64,000 bases of DNA from Sorangium cellulosum (GTDB lineage Bacteria; Myxococcota_A; Polyangia; Polyangiales; Polyangiaceae): contig NZ_CP012673.1 of the NCBI RefSeq assembly GCF_002950945.1, positions 3,348,001-3,412,000 of the forward strand, given 5' to 3'. Positions 1-24,973 of the stretch are shown here, piece after piece. Each line of letters starts with the position of its first letter. Within the stretch, counting starts at the first letter, position 1. Position numbers and translations under genes: made by a program. The notes under the pieces were generated by a model, which saw only the letters and a program-made list of their open reading frames with translations, was not told the DNA's origin and searched no databases.

Positions 1-13056
<13,056 letters not shown>

Positions 13057-13060
<4 letters not shown>

Positions 13061-16000
13061 CCGAGCCGCGCCCCGTAGCCCTCCGCGAGCTCCTCGCGGA
13101 CGGTGTCGTCGCTGAGCTGCTCGACCTCGGCGAGCAGCGCGTCCAGGTCCGCCGGCGCGTCGAGCCTCGGGGGCTCCGCGGGCGGCGGAGGTGGCGCCGC
13201 TCGATCGGGACTGAGCCGCTCGGCAAGGTACGACGCCATCTCCGCCACGGTGGGGCGCTGCCACACGAGCGTGGTGGCCATGGGAATGCCGAGGCTCGCC
13301 TCGAGCCGGTCGCGAAGCTCGAGCGCCATGAGCGAATCCATTCCCAGCGCGCTCATCGGCGCGTGCGCGTCGACGTGATCCGGCGCGAGGCCGAGCACGC
13401 CCGCCACCTCGCCCGTCACGTGCGCCGCGAGGAGCGACGGGCGCCGGGCCGGCGGCGTCGCCGCGAGCACGTCGCGGAAGCCGGCGCGCCCGTCCGCCGC
13501 GGCCGGCCGCGCGCGGCCGAGGAGCGCGTCCCAGCGCGACGCCGGCCCGTGCCCGGCGCACGCGGGATCGAGCGGCATCACGAGCGCGCGCGCGGGCGCC
13601 CCGGCTCCAAGCGAGAGCAGCCCTCCCAGGGCTGCGAGGCCCTCGTCGATGGAGAAGCCTGAAACGCCTCGCCGCGCGAGGAACGCCGCGACCCGTCGCC
13701 CACCGGGCGTGCCGGCGAGGCCGACGCCGGTGAAGCTCCCCCAGCCGACGCTCAACGCGGGCAGGTGATGGGCGCGCCGATGCTGCGCGAGGGCGTCGAG
13801 GAAGGCGTTCGCCGCCGCGTAGGACGCCTGGCCCGCGAGCCCGATCCAGGAGGCGATCGACGAGAAGAGAACAAAGAAATCGAGGGCGCGATCCTCGGTG
13901 AGCCGGTGCAGGTGGACGGCGCCGTCCACCTTCGGCGCGAGGACGGGGCCGAGCTGATCGGCGCGCAGATCGGGCACGAGCGCGTCATGGAGCACGCCCG
14001 CGGCGTGGATGACGCCCCGCAGCGGGGGCAACGTCGCGTCGATCGCGGCGAAGACGGCGGCGATCTGCGAGAACGAGGCCACGTCGGCGCGGTGGACGAT
14101 GACCTCGGCGCCCCTCGCGCGGATCGACGCGAGGGCGCGCTCGCCGGCCCTGTCCGGCGGGCTGCGGCCCACGAGGACGAGGTGACGCGCGCCTGCCTCG
14201 GCCATCCAGCCGGCGACCGCGAGGCCGAGGGCGCCGAGCCCGCCGGTGATCAGGTACGTGGCATCGGGCCAGAGCGAGCTCGCGCCAGCGGATCGGCGCT
14301 CTGCGCTCGCGATGAGCCGCGGCGTGTGCTCGACGCCGCCGCGCAGCCCGATCTGCTCGGCGGTGTGCTCCGAGAGCAGGGTACGCACCAGCGCCTCGAC
14401 CTCGCTCGCGGGATCCGCGGCGGGGAGGTCGACGGCGGCGAAACGCAGCTCGGCGTGCTCGGCCGCGATCACCCGGCCGAGGCCCCACACAGCCGCCTGA
14501 CCGAGCGACACCCGCTCGTGCGGCGCGCCCACCGGCAGCGCGCCTGCGGTCACCAGCCAGAGGCGTGGAGGCTCGTCCCAGCCGCCGGCGACGAGGGCCT
14601 GCGCGATATGGAGCAGCCCGGCGCAGGTGGCCTCCGCGTCGCGGGAGGCGCAAGCCCCGGGGGGTTCGGGCGCGTCGAGGGCAGAGAGGCACACCACGCC
14701 GCGGAGGCGGAGCCCGTCGCGCTGGATCCCGTCGCGCACGATCGCGCGCGCCGCCGCCGGATCCGAGGCGAGGCGAGGATCGGCGTGGATCAGGGTGCAC
14801 TCCTCGCCCATGGCTTCGAGGATCGCTGCGACGCGCGGCGCGACGCCGCGCCCGTCGCCCAAGAGCAGCCAGCGCCCCGTCCGATCGCGCCCGCGCGGCG
14901 CGGGGGCCCTGCCGGCCTCCCAGCGGATCTCGTACACCATCGCGCCCGCGGCGCCCCGGCGCGCCTGTCCGCTCGCGCGCACCTGCCAGGCGCCCGACGG
15001 CGTGCGCCCCGAGACGCGGAACGAGGCGCGATCCGCCGCGATGGGCGACCACACGAGCTGCACGATCTCGCGGCCGTCCCCGGCCCCGCGCTCCGGGAAG
15101 GTGATGTCCTCGAGCGCATGTCGGCCTTCACCCCACACCTCGCTCGCGGCGCGGCGCGCCATCTCCGCGTACGCCTCGCCGGGGGCGGCTACGTTCAGCT
15201 CGGCCTCCCAGAAGTGCACCCCTTCGTGCACCGACGACTGCAGGTGCGCGCCGAGCAGCGTGCGCGGGGGCGCGGCGGGGCGCGCCTCGATCCAGTGGCG
15301 CTCCCGCTGCCAGGGGTAGGGCGGCAGGCGCAGGCAGCGGCCTCCCTGCGGGTGGAGCGCGTCGAAGTGCACCGCGTGCCCCCGGGCATAGAGGGCGCCG
15401 AGCGCGCCGAGCATGGCCTCGCGCTCGCCCTCGCCGCGCCGGAGGGAGCAGGAGATCAGCGCCTCGCTCCCCGCGGCGCGGCGCACCTCGTCGAGCGCGG
15501 GCGCGAGGACCGGGTGGGGGCTCACCTCCAAGATCGTGTCCACGCCCTGCTGGAACAGCGATCGCGCCGCGTCCCAGAAGCGCACGGGCTCGCGCAGGTT
15601 GCGCGCCCAGTAGCCGGGGCCGAGCGAGGCGCCGTCCACCTCGGCGCCGGTCACCGTGGAGACGATCGCCACGTCCGCGGTCCGCGGCGCGATCCCCGCG
15701 AGGGCCGCTGCGAGGTCGGCGCGGAGCGGATCCAGCGCCGGGCTGTGGAACGCGACGTCGGTGCTCAGCCTGCGGCAGCGGACGCCGCGCTGCTCCAGCG
15801 CGCGCACCACCTCCGCCAGCGCGTCGGGTTCACCCGAGAGCGCCACCGACGTGGGCCCGTTGATCGCCGCCACGGCGACCCGGTCCTCGCGGCCGGCGAT
15901 CGCGCGGGCCGCCTCGTCCGGCGAGATCTCTGCCGCGACCATGCCTCCCCGGCCGGCGACGCGGGCCAGCGCCCGGCTGCGCGCGCACACGATCCGCGCC

Positions 16001-19000
16001 GCGTCGGCGAGATCGAGCGCGCCCGCGGTGTGCGCGCCGGCCACCTCGCCCAGACTGTGGCCGACCACCACGTCGGGCTCGATCCCCCACGAGCGCCACA
16101 CCGCCGCGAGCGCCACCTGCACGGCGAAGACGATGGGCTGCACCTCGTCCACGGCCTCGAGCGCGTGCGGCGGATCGGTCGCCGCGACCGCCTCCGCCAC
16201 CGACCAGCCGAGGTGCGCTGCGAGAGCGTCGTCGCAGGCGAGCAGCGCCCGTCGGAAGGCGGGCGCCGTGCGCAGGAGCTCGCGGCCCATCCCGATCCAG
16301 TGCGCGCCGTGACCCGAGAAGACGAACGCCGTACGCCCCCCGCGGGCCGGGGAGACGCCGGCGCGCGCGTGACCGTCGAGGAAGGCCGCGAGGCGCTCCG
16401 CGAGCCCGGCCGGCGTCGAAGCGACGACGGCGAGGCGGTGATCGTGGTGGCTGCGGCGGGGGCCGGCGGTGTAGGCGAGATCGCGCAGATCGACGTCGCG
16501 CTGCGCGGTGACGAGCGCGTGGAGCGAGGCGCACAGATCGCGCAGCGCCGCGGGCGTGTGCGCGGAGAGCGGGATGAGGTGGGGCGCTGGATCCGCTCGG
16601 CGCGCGCCGGCGCCGAGCGCGCGCAGCTCACCCAGCGCTCGGCGCAGCGTTGCGGGGCCGTCCTCGCCGCGCTCCAGCGAGGCGATCACCCGTGCGTTCG
16701 CCTGCTCCAGGGCCCTCTTGAGGAGCGGGCTCGGGCTCAGCTCGACGAAGACAGGTTCGCCGTCCGCGCGCAGCGCCGCCGCGGCCTCGGCGAAGCGGAC
16801 GGGCTCGCGCAGGTTCGCCGCCCAGTAGGCTGCGTCGAAGCGGCGGCCGTCGAGCGGCGTCGCGGTGACCGTCGAGAAGATGGGGATCGTGGCCGGACGC
16901 GGGCGCAGATCGCCGAGGGCGCTCGCCAGCTCGGCGCGGAGCGGGTCCATCTGCGGGCTGTGGCCGGCGATATCCAGGTGCACGGCGCGGCAGCGGACGC
17001 CGCTCGCGGCGAGCTCCGCCACGAGCGCGGTCAGCGCCCCTGGCTCGCCCGAGATCACCGTCTCGACCGGCCCGTTTTCGGCGGCGACACCCGCCCGACC
17101 GCCGCGGCCGGCGAGCTCCGCCTCGACCTCGGCGCGCGGCAGCTCGACGACGGCCATGGCCCCCTTTCCGGCTACGCGGCGCTGGAGGCGACCTCGGTGG
17201 TGTACGATGCGGACCGCCTCCTCGAGCTCGATCGCGCCGGCCACGTACGCAGCGGCGACCTCGCCGACGCTGTGCCCCACGACCGCGTCCGGTTCGATCC
17301 CCCACGATCGCCACAGATCGGCGAGGGCGATCTGCACGGCGAAGAGCGCGAGCTGCGAGGGATCCTCGCGCTCCGTGGGCCGCCGGAGGTGCCCGCGGGC
17401 GAGGTCGTCGAGCAGCGAGTGGGACACCAGCGAGCGCGCCGCGCGATCGCATCGCGCGACGGCGGCGCGGACGACCGGCTCGGCGCCGAGCAGATCACGG
17501 CCCATGCCGGCCCAGGCGGAGCCGTTGCCGGAGAAGACAAAGAGGATACGCGGCGCGCCCCTGGACGCGACGCGCGGCGCCGGGGGCGGGAGCTGAGCGG
17601 GCCCGGACTCCAGAACGACATGACAGTTGGTGCCGCCGAAGCCGAAGGAGCTGACGCCGGCGACGGCGGGCTCCCCCTCGCGCGGCCACGGGGTGAGGGC
17701 GCGCGGGACGCTCAGGCGCAGCGCCTCGAAGGGGATCTGCGGGTTGGGCGTGCGGAAGTGCAGGTTCGGCGGGATGACGCGGCGCTCGACGGCGAAGGCC
17801 GCCTTGATGAGGCCCACGACGCCCGCCGCTGCTTCGAGGTGGCCGATGTTGGTCTTGAGCGAGCCGAGGTAGAGCGGCCGATCGGCGTCGCGCCCCGCGC
17901 CCAGGATGGCGCCGATCGCCTTGGCCTCGATGGGGTCGCCGAGCAGCGTGCCGGTGCCGTGGGCCTCCACGAAATCAACGCGGCGCGGATCGACGCCGGC
18001 CCGCGCGTAGGCCTCGCGGAGCACGGCCTCCTGCGCCTCGGGGCTAGGGGCCGTCAACCCGTTGCTGAAGCCGTCATTGTTCGCGGCGCTGCCGCGGAGG
18101 ACGCAGCGAATGGGGTCGCCGTCGGCGAGCGCGCGAGAGAGCGGCTTGAGCGCCACCACGCCGCCGCCCTCGCCGCGCACGTAGCCGTCGGCGCGCGCGT
18201 CGAAGGCCTTGGAGCGGCCGTCGGGCGCCATGGCGCCGAACTTCGACATGGCCACCATGCCGTCGGGCGCGAGCATCAGATTCACGCCGCCAGCGAGGGC
18301 CATTGTCGCCTCGCCGCTACGCAGGCTCTGGCAGGCGAGGTGGACGGCGACGAGCGACGAGGAGCAGGCCGTGTTCACCGCGAGGCTCGGGCCGTTGAGC
18401 CCGAGCAGGTACGAGACGCGCGCCGCGACGATGCTCGAGTCCCGGCCAGTGGCGGTGTGCTGCGCGATCGCCTCGAGGCCGCCGGCGAGCGCGCCGTACT
18501 CGCTCCACATGACGCCAAAGACGACGGCAGTGCGGCTGCCGCGGAGCCCGGCCGGGGGCACACCAGCATCGTCCAGCGCCTCCCAGGCCAGCTCCAGCAT
18601 GAGGCGCTGCTGCGGGTCCATCTGCGCCGCCTCTCGCGGGGAGATACCGAAGAAGGCGGCATCGAAGCGATCGACCTGATCGAGGTAGCCGCCCCAGCGC
18701 GTGCTCGCTTTGCCGGGCGCGCGCGGATCGGGATCGTAGAGCGCGGCCGCGTCCCACCGCGACGCAGGGACGGGGGTGATCGCGTCTACGCCGTCACAGA
18801 GCAGGCGGAACAGGGCCTCCGCGCTCGCGGCGCCGGGCGCGCGGCAGGCGAGGCCGATGACGGCGATGGGCTCGTCCGCGGGCGCAGCGTGCGCGGGGGC
18901 GCGCGGCTCTTCGCGCTCACCGGCGAGGTGGCGCGCCAGCGACTCGGCGGTCGGGTGATCCCACAGCAGCGTGGCCGGCAGCGCGCGGCCCAGGGACGTC

Positions 19001-19158
19001 CCCAGCTCGGCGGCGAGCGCCGTCGCGAGCGCGGAGTCGACGCCGTACTGCTGAAAGCGCCGCCGTGGATCGAGCTGCCGCGCGTCCACGCCGAGCTTCG
19101 CCGCGAGCCTGTCCAGGATCCACGCCTCGCGCGAGCGGGCCGTCGATCGATGAGTCAT
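13057..19158 (-). CDS. Type I PKS, ACP-KS-AT-AT-KR-ACP starter/extension subunit
   Basis: 2033 residues from ATG 19158, chosen because GAGGAG lies 8 bases upstream; an in-frame GTG at 19167 sits too close to that site. Domains: ACP (GVDSA, S42); KS about 95-520 (C265 in TACSSS, EAHGTG, KTNIGH); AT1 (GHSVG, S630; IAGHS specificity motif); AT2 (GHSLG, S1035; VAFHS, malonyl-like); a shortened DH relic about 1225-1310; KR about 1630-1790 (GGLGALG, YAAAN with Y near 1779); ACP (GMDSL, S1942). Tandem ATs after an N-terminal ACP and a KS match the loading-plus-first-extension subunits known from myxobacterial soraphen, stigmatellin and myxothiazol pathways. AT1 would load the starter on the first ACP and AT2 malonyl on the second. 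KR implies a hydroxyl, and DH looks dead. The C-terminal tail LLAEVEQLSDDTVREEL is a plausible linear docking motif for the TubC-type domain of the overlapping NRPS. Confidence 0.95.
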
Positions 19159-19451
19159 CAAGAACACTCCTCAACGGAGCCTCGCCAAGGCATCGAGCTC
19201 CACGATCCCGGAGGTGAAAGGCCAATTGGCCTGGACGATTCATACTCGAGGCTCGCCTCTCGCGACAAGGCGCGGCGCCGGCGCTGCGCCGCTGCGCAAA
19301 ATCCGTGGGCGCATGGACGAGGCTCTTCCGCTCGCTCGCAGCCTCGGACTAAGCTCCCTCGCTGACTCGTGATTCTCATCATCCACCTAGCTCAGCGCCG
19401 CTCGACGGCGCGCTGCTTCACCGGCGCTCCCACGCTGAGGCCGCCGCTCTG
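19159..19451. promoter_or_regulatory. Divergent promoter region of the PKS/NRPS cluster
   Basis: The 293 bases between the leftward PKS-NRPS genes and the rightward PKS gene must drive both arms. A perfect 14-bp palindrome, AGGCCAATTGGCCT, lies at 19219-19232, nearer the leftward gene, and is a candidate operator. The local sequence is less GC-rich around 19200-19255 (CAATTGG, GATTCATACT). No convincing -35/-10 pair can be named on either strand. Confidence 0.55.
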
Positions 19452-22400
19452 ATGAGCGACCTCGTCAAGCGCATCTCCGCTCTTTCGCCCGAGAAACGCG
19501 CGCTCCTCGCGAGGAAGATGGCGGCCTCGGCAGAGCCGCCGCGGCGGCTCGGCGCCGAGCCGGTGGCGGTGATCGGGATGGCGTGCCGCTTCCCCGGCTC
19601 GGATGGCGCCGACGCCTTCTGGCGGCTGCTGCGCGGCGGGGGCGACGCCGTCTCCGAGGTCCCGAGCGAGCGCTGGGATGCGGCCGCGTTCCACGATCCC
19701 GCTCCCGGCGCGGCGGGGAAGATGGTCTCCCGCCGGGGCGGCTTCCTCCGTGACATCGATCGCTTCGATGCCGCCTTCTTCGGCATCTCCCCGCGAGAGG
19801 CGGCGCAGATGGACCCGCAGCACCGCCTGATGCTGGAGGTGGCGTGGGAAGCGCTGGAGAATGGCGGCGAGACCGCGGCGCGCCTCGCGGGGAGCCGCAC
19901 GGGCGTGTTCGCGGCCGTCTACCACCGCGATTATGCGCGCCTCACGCTCGCGGACGCGGGCAGCATCGACGCCTACGTGACCTCGGGCACGCACCACAGC
20001 ATGGCGGCGAACCGGATCTCGTACGCCCTCGATCTCCGCGGGCCCAGCATGACCGTCGATACCGCCTGCTCCTCCTCGCTGGTCGCGGTGCACCTCGCCT
20101 GCCGCACCCTGCTCGCGCGCGAGTGCGATCTCGCCGTGGTCGCCGCGGCCAACCTCATGCTCTCGCCCGAGGAGAGCATCGCCATGTCGACGTGGGGGAT
20201 GCTCTCCCCGGCCGGCCGCTGTCGCACCTTCGACGCCGGCGCCGACGGCTTCGTGCGCGGCGAGGGCTGCGGTGCGCTCGTGCTCAAGCGTCTGGCCGAG
20301 GCGCTGCTCGACGGCGACCGCGTGCTCGCCGTGGTGCGCGGCACCGCGGTGAACCAGGACGGCCGCAGCAACGGGATCACCGCGCCCAACCTGCGAGCGC
20401 AGGTGGAGGTGATCCGCCGCGCGCTCCACGACGCCGGCGTCGCGCCCGCGCAGATCGGCTACGTGGAGGCCCACGGCACCGGGACGGCGCTCGGCGATCC
20501 CATCGAGATGGAGGCGCTCCGCGAGGCGGTGGGGCAGGCTCGGCCTGACGGCGCGCGCTGCGCGGTGGGCGCGGTCAAGACCAACCTGGGTCACCTCGAA
20601 GCGGCCGCCGGAATGGCGGGGCTGATGAAGGCCATCCTCGTCCTCGATCGCGAGGAGATCCCGCCCAACCTCCACTTCGAACGGCTGAACCCGGCCATCG
20701 TGCTCGACGGCACGCCCTTCTTCGTGCCCGCCGCCGTCACGCCTTGGCCACGCGGCGCGGCGCCGCGCTTCTGCGGAACCAGCGCGTTCGGGATGGGCGG
20801 CACCAACGCTCACGTCATCCTGGAAGAGGCGCCCGTCGTCGAGGCGCCGCCGCCTCTCGGTGACGTGGTCGCGCAGCTGCTGCCGATCTCTGCGCGCAGC
20901 GCCGGCGCCCTCCGCGAGCTGTCGCGCGTTTACCACGAGCGCCTCTCGACCGATCGCCCGCCGCCGGTCGGCGATCTTTGCGCGGCGGCGGCGCTGCGGC
21001 GCACTCACCACGAGCACCGGCTGGGGATCGCGGCCGCGACGCCGGCAGAGATGGCCGCGCACCTCGACGCCTTCCTGCGAGGCGAGCCGCGACCGGGCAT
21101 GTCCAGCGGGCGGACCGGCGCCCCGCCGGGCGTGGTCTTCGTGTTCCCGGGGCAGGGGGGGCAGTGGGCCGGCATGGCGCGGGGTCTGCTCGCGCGCGAG
21201 CCGGTCTTCCGCGAGGCGCTCGCGTGCTGCGACCAGGCGCTCGCCGCGGCCGAGGGATGGTCGCTCCTGGCCGCGCTCGCCGCGCCCGATCTGCCGGCGC
21301 GTGTGGGCGTGGTCCAGCCGCTCCTCTTCGCGGTCCAGGTGGCGCTGTCGGCGCTCTGGCGATCGTGGGGGGTCGAGCCGGACGCGGTCGTGGGGCACAG
21401 CATGGGCGAGGTCGCCGCGGCGCACGTCGCGGGCGCGCTCGATCTCGACGACGCCGTGCGCATCATCGCGCGGCGGAGCCGGTTATTGGAGCAGACGAGC
21501 GGGCGGGGCGCGATGCTCGCGGTGGAGCTTTCCCTGGAGGAGGCGGACGAGATCATCGCAAGCGTGCGCGATCGCGTCGCGGTCGCGGCGCACAACGGCC
21601 CCACGGCGACCGTGCTCTCGGGCGAGGCGGCGGCCCTCGACGCGATCGCGGCGCGCCTCTCGCCGCGCGCCCTGCTGTGCCGCCGCATCCAGGTCGACGT
21701 GGCCTCGCACAGCCCGTTCATGGACGCGCTGCGCGATGATTTGCTCGAAGCGCTGGCGGGCCTCCGCGCCCGACGAGCCGTGGTGCCGCTGATCTCGACG
21801 GTGACCGGCGACGCCGTGGACGGCGCGGGCCTCGACGCTGCGTACTGGTTCCGCAACCTGCGCCAGCCGGTGCGCTTCTGGCCGGCGGTGGAGCGGCTGC
21901 GCGCCGGTGGTCACCGCGTGTTCCTGGAGCTGAGCCCGCACCCGACCCTGCTGCCCGCGCTGGAGCAGGGACTCCGCGGCGCGAGCGGCGAGGTCGCGCT
22001 GCTGTCGTCGATGCGCCGAGGGGAAGACGAGCGGGCGGTGCTCCTCGGATCGCTGGGCGCGCTCTACACGCGGGGGGCGCCGGTGCGCTGGGAGAAGCTG
22101 TACCCGGCGCCGACGCGGCCCGTCGCGCTGCCGCCGTACCCGTGGCAGCGCGAGCGCTTCTGGATCGAGCAGCGCGCGCCGGCGCCGCCGCCCTCGCGGG
22201 GTCGGCACCCGCTGCTGGGGCGCCGCGTCGAGCTGGCCCACGCGCCGGGCACGCACCTGTGGGAGGGCGACGTGGACCCGGCTCGGCTCCCGTTCCTGCG
22301 CGATCACCGCGTCGAGGGCGCCGTGATCATGCCCGGCACGGCCTGCCTGGAGATGGCGCTCGCCGCAGCGACGGAGGCGTTCGGCCAGGGGCCGCACGCC

Positions 22401-24896
22401 CTCGAGGACATCGCGTACGAGGCGGCCATCTTCCTGCCGGAAGGCGGCGCGCGCACGCTGCAGGTCGTCCTCGCGCCGGAGGGGCCGCGCGCGGCGTCGC
22501 TGCGGATTCACGGCCGCCCCTCGCCCGAGGGCGCATGGGTGCTCCACGCGCGCGCCCGGGTTCGCCTGGGGGCGGCGCGCGCCGAGCCGGAGCCGGTCGA
22601 CCTCGACGCCGTCCGCGCCCGCGGCGGCGAGCCCACACCGGGCGCGGCTTTCTACGCCGCCCGCGCCGCGCTCGGCAATACCTGGGGGCCCGCCTTCCAG
22701 GGGATCGCGCGCCTCACCGCGCGCCCCGGCGAGGTCCTCGCCGAGGTGACGGCGCCGCGGGTGATCGCGGGCGATCTCGCGCAGTACCTCTTCCACCCGG
22801 CGCTCCTCGACGCGTGCGGCCAGGCGATGGTGGCCGCGGGCGAGGCGCCGGGCGCGTTCGTGCTGGCGAGCCTCGACCGCGTCGTGGTGCACGGCCGGCC
22901 GGGATCGCGCGTCTTCTGTCACATCGTCCTCTGCGAAGAGCAGGAGCCAGGGGGCCTCAAGGGCGACGTCCACATCCTCGACGAGCGCGGGCTCCTCGTG
23001 GCAGAGCTCTCCGGGCTGCGCCTGCGGTTCCTCGACCACCACGCCGCGCCCGCGGGCCGCGAGCGCCTCGACGATGCCGTCCACGAGGTGCGCTGGGCAC
23101 CGGTCGCGATCGCGCCTCAGGCGGGCGCGCGGCGCGGCTTGCTCGTCCTCGCCGAGGAGGGGGGCCTCGGCGATCGCCTCGCCGCGCTCGCCGCCGAGCG
23201 AGGCATCCCCTGCACGCTGGCGCTGGCCGGCGAGAGGTTCGCGCCGCTCGGACCGGGCCGCTTCCGGTACGATCCGGCGCGGCGCCAGGACGTCGCCGCG
23301 CTCTTCGCAGCCGCGCAGGACCCGCCTGCAGACACGCAGGTCGTGCACCTGATCGGCCTCGATACGGCCGCCTCCGACCTGGCGGCGCAGCGGATCACCG
23401 CGAGCGCGCTCCACGCGGCGCAGGCGCTCGGGTCGCTCGGCAGGGGACCTTGCCTCTGGCTCGTCACCCGCGGCGCGCAGGCGGCCACGTCCGCGCGGGT
23501 CGCCGTCGCGCAGGCGCCGCTCTGGGGCTTCGGGCGCTCGCTCGCGGGCGAGCACCCGGCGCGCTTCGGCGGCCTCGTCGATCTCGATCCGGACGCCTCG
23601 CGCGACGCCGACGCAGCCGCGCTGCTCTCGGTGCTCGCCGCGGATCTGCGCCCGGGCGTCGAGATCGCGCTGCGCGACGGGCTCGCGCTCGCCCCGCGGC
23701 TCGTGCCGCGCCCTGCCGCAGCGCCGAGCGTGCCGCTGCGGCTCCTGCCCGATCGCAGCTATCTCATCACGGGCGGCCTCGGAGACCTCGGCCTCCTCGT
23801 CGCCGATCGCCTCGTCGAGCGTGGCGCGCGCCACCTCGTGCTGCTCGGCCGCAGCCCGCTCCCGCCGCGCGGCGCCTGGCGGGATCTCGCGGCGGGTACA
23901 CTCGACGCCGAGCGCGTGCGCGCCGTCCGCGCGCTGGAGGCGAAGGGCGCGAGCGTCCACCTCGCGGCCGTCGACGTCGGCGACGAGGCGGCGCTGTCCG
24001 CCTTCCTCGACGGCTTCGCGCGCGAGGAGCGCCGTCCGATCGGCGGCGTGATCCACGCGGCCGGCGTGCAGAGCCCCGGCGTCCTCGACCAGCTGGATCA
24101 GGCCGGGATCGCCGCCGATTTTCGCGCCAAGGTCGCCGGCAGCCTCCACCTCGATCGCCTCCTCCGGGAGCCGCTCGACTTCTTCGTCCTCTTCTCGTCG
24201 GCTGCGGCGCTCGTGCCCTCGCCGTTCCTCGCCGCCTACGCCGCCGCCAACGCCTTCCTCGTCGCGCTCGCGCACGATCGGCGCGCGCGCGGCCTGGCCG
24301 CGCTCGCCGTGGCCTGGGGCTTCTGGGCCGGCGGCGGCATGGCGGAGCGCTACCGCCGGCGCGAGGATCGGCGCGCCGCCCCGCGCGGCATGGAGAGCTT
24401 CACGCCCGCCGCGGGCCTCGACGTGCTGGAGCGCCTCCTCGCCTCCGGTGCGGTCGAGGCCGCCGTGATCCCGGCCAACTGGCCCGAGTTCGCCCGGCTG
24501 CACCCTGAGGCCGGCGCCTCGCCTTTGCTCGCGGAGCTGGTCCGCGGCGCCGGTGTCGCCGACGCGCCCGCCGCGGCGGCGCTCCTGCGGCGCGAGGCGC
24601 TCCTGGCCGCGGATCGGCCCGAGCGGCGGCGCCTCGTCGAGCGGTACCTGCGCGACCGCGTGGCGCGCACGCTCCGCCTCCCGGCGGAGCGCCTGCCGCT
24701 CGACAAGCCGCTGGCCGCGCTCGGCCTCGACTCGCTCATGGCCGTCGAGCTGAAGAACCGGATCGAGGCCGAGCTCGGGCTGCTCTTGCCCGTCATCCGC
24801 ATCCTGGAGTGCGCGGGGGTGGAGCAGCTCGTGGATCCTGTCCTGGACTCCGCGCCGCCGCCGGAGGAAGACGGCTGGGAGACCTTGTCGTTGTGA
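19452..24896 (+). CDS. Type I PKS module, KS-AT-DH-KR-ACP
   Basis: 1814 residues forming one complete reducing extension module. A short N-terminal helix ([13 protein letters not shown]) resembles PKS linker/docking helices. KS about 35-460 has C206 in DTACSSS, EAHGTG and KTNLGH. AT has GHSMG (S650) and VASHS, which favours methylmalonyl-CoA over malonyl-CoA. DH has the full HxxxGxxxxP signature (H952) and D1120 in DACGQ, so it should be active. KR has GGLGDLG and YAAAN (Y1596). ACP has GLDSL (S1761). Expected product step: a two-carbon extension with a methyl branch and a double bond. There is no ER and no thioesterase. The tail ([10 protein letters not shown]) is acidic and may be a docking motif. 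The gene is transcribed away from the PKS-NRPS arm, so its place in the assembly order cannot be read from gene order alone. Confidence 0.95.
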   Translation: MSDLVKRISALSPEKRALLARKMAASAEPPRRLGAEPVAVIGMACRFPGSDGADAFWRLLRGGGDAVSEVPSERWDAAAFHDPAPGAAGKMVSRRGGFLRDIDRFDAAFFGISPREAAQMDPQHRLMLEVAWEALENGGETAARLAGSRTGVFAAVYHRDYARLTLADAGSIDAYVTSGTHHSMAANRISYALDLRGPSMTVDTACSSSLVAVHLACRTLLARECDLAVVAAANLMLSPEESIAMSTWGMLSPAGRCRTFDAGADGFVRGEGCGALVLKRLAEALLDGDRVLAVVRGTAVNQDGRSNGITAPNLRAQVEVIRRALHDAGVAPAQIGYVEAHGTGTALGDPIEMEALREAVGQARPDGARCAVGAVKTNLGHLEAAAGMAGLMKAILVLDREEIPPNLHFERLNPAIVLDGTPFFVPAAVTPWPRGAAPRFCGTSAFGMGGTNAHVILEEAPVVEAPPPLGDVVAQLLPISARSAGALRELSRVYHERLSTDRPPPVGDLCAAAALRRTHHEHRLGIAAATPAEMAAHLDAFLRGEPRPGMSSGRTGAPPGVVFVFPGQGGQWAGMARGLLAREPVFREALACCDQALAAAEGWSLLAALAAPDLPARVGVVQPLLFAVQVALSALWRSWGVEPDAVVGHSMGEVAAAHVAGALDLDDAVRIIARRSRLLEQTSGRGAMLAVELSLEEADEIIASVRDRVAVAAHNGPTATVLSGEAAALDAIAARLSPRALLCRRIQVDVASHSPFMDALRDDLLEALAGLRARRAVVPLISTVTGDAVDGAGLDAAYWFRNLRQPVRFWPAVERLRAGGHRVFLELSPHPTLLPALEQGLRGASGEVALLSSMRRGEDERAVLLGSLGALYTRGAPVRWEKLYPAPTRPVALPPYPWQRERFWIEQRAPAPPPSRGRHPLLGRRVELAHAPGTHLWEGDVDPARLPFLRDHRVEGAVIMPGTACLEMALAAATEAFGQGPHALEDIAYEAAIFLPEGGARTLQVVLAPEGPRAASLRIHGRPSPEGAWVLHARARVRLGAARAEPEPVDLDAVRARGGEPTPGAAFYAARAALGNTWGPAFQGIARLTARPGEVLAEVTAPRVIAGDLAQYLFHPALLDACGQAMVAAGEAPGAFVLASLDRVVVHGRPGSRVFCHIVLCEEQEPGGLKGDVHILDERGLLVAELSGLRLRFLDHHAAPAGRERLDDAVHEVRWAPVAIAPQAGARRGLLVLAEEGGLGDRLAALAAERGIPCTLALAGERFAPLGPGRFRYDPARRQDVAALFAAAQDPPADTQVVHLIGLDTAASDLAAQRITASALHAAQALGSLGRGPCLWLVTRGAQAATSARVAVAQAPLWGFGRSLAGEHPARFGGLVDLDPDASRDADAAALLSVLAADLRPGVEIALRDGLALAPRLVPRPAAAPSVPLRLLPDRSYLITGGLGDLGLLVADRLVERGARHLVLLGRSPLPPRGAWRDLAAGTLDAERVRAVRALEAKGASVHLAAVDVGDEAALSAFLDGFAREERRPIGGVIHAAGVQSPGVLDQLDQAGIAADFRAKVAGSLHLDRLLREPLDFFVLFSSAAALVPSPFLAAYAAANAFLVALAHDRRARGLAALAVAWGFWAGGGMAERYRRREDRRAAPRGMESFTPAAGLDVLERLLASGAVEAAVIPANWPEFARLHPEAGASPLLAELVRGAGVADAPAAAALLRREALLAADRPERRRLVERYLRDRVARTLRLPAERLPLDKPLAALGLDSLMAVELKNRIEAELGLLLPVIRILECAGVEQLVDPVLDSAPPPEEDGWETLSL

Positions 24897-24973
24897 GCTG
24901 TGTCCGAAGCTGATGTGCCGTCAGCGCAGGAGGCAGGAGGGTCGGCGCGGGAGCTCGAAGAAGAGAAGGTGAG

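Noticed and set aside
13765..19365. Long plus-strand open frame opposite the ACP-KS-AT-AT-KR-ACP gene
   Set aside because: No recognisable protein; the minus strand has full PKS motifs in the same place.
19392..24503. Long minus-strand open frames opposite the rightward PKS
   Set aside because: They lack domains and have the Arg/His/Gly-rich composition of antisense frames.
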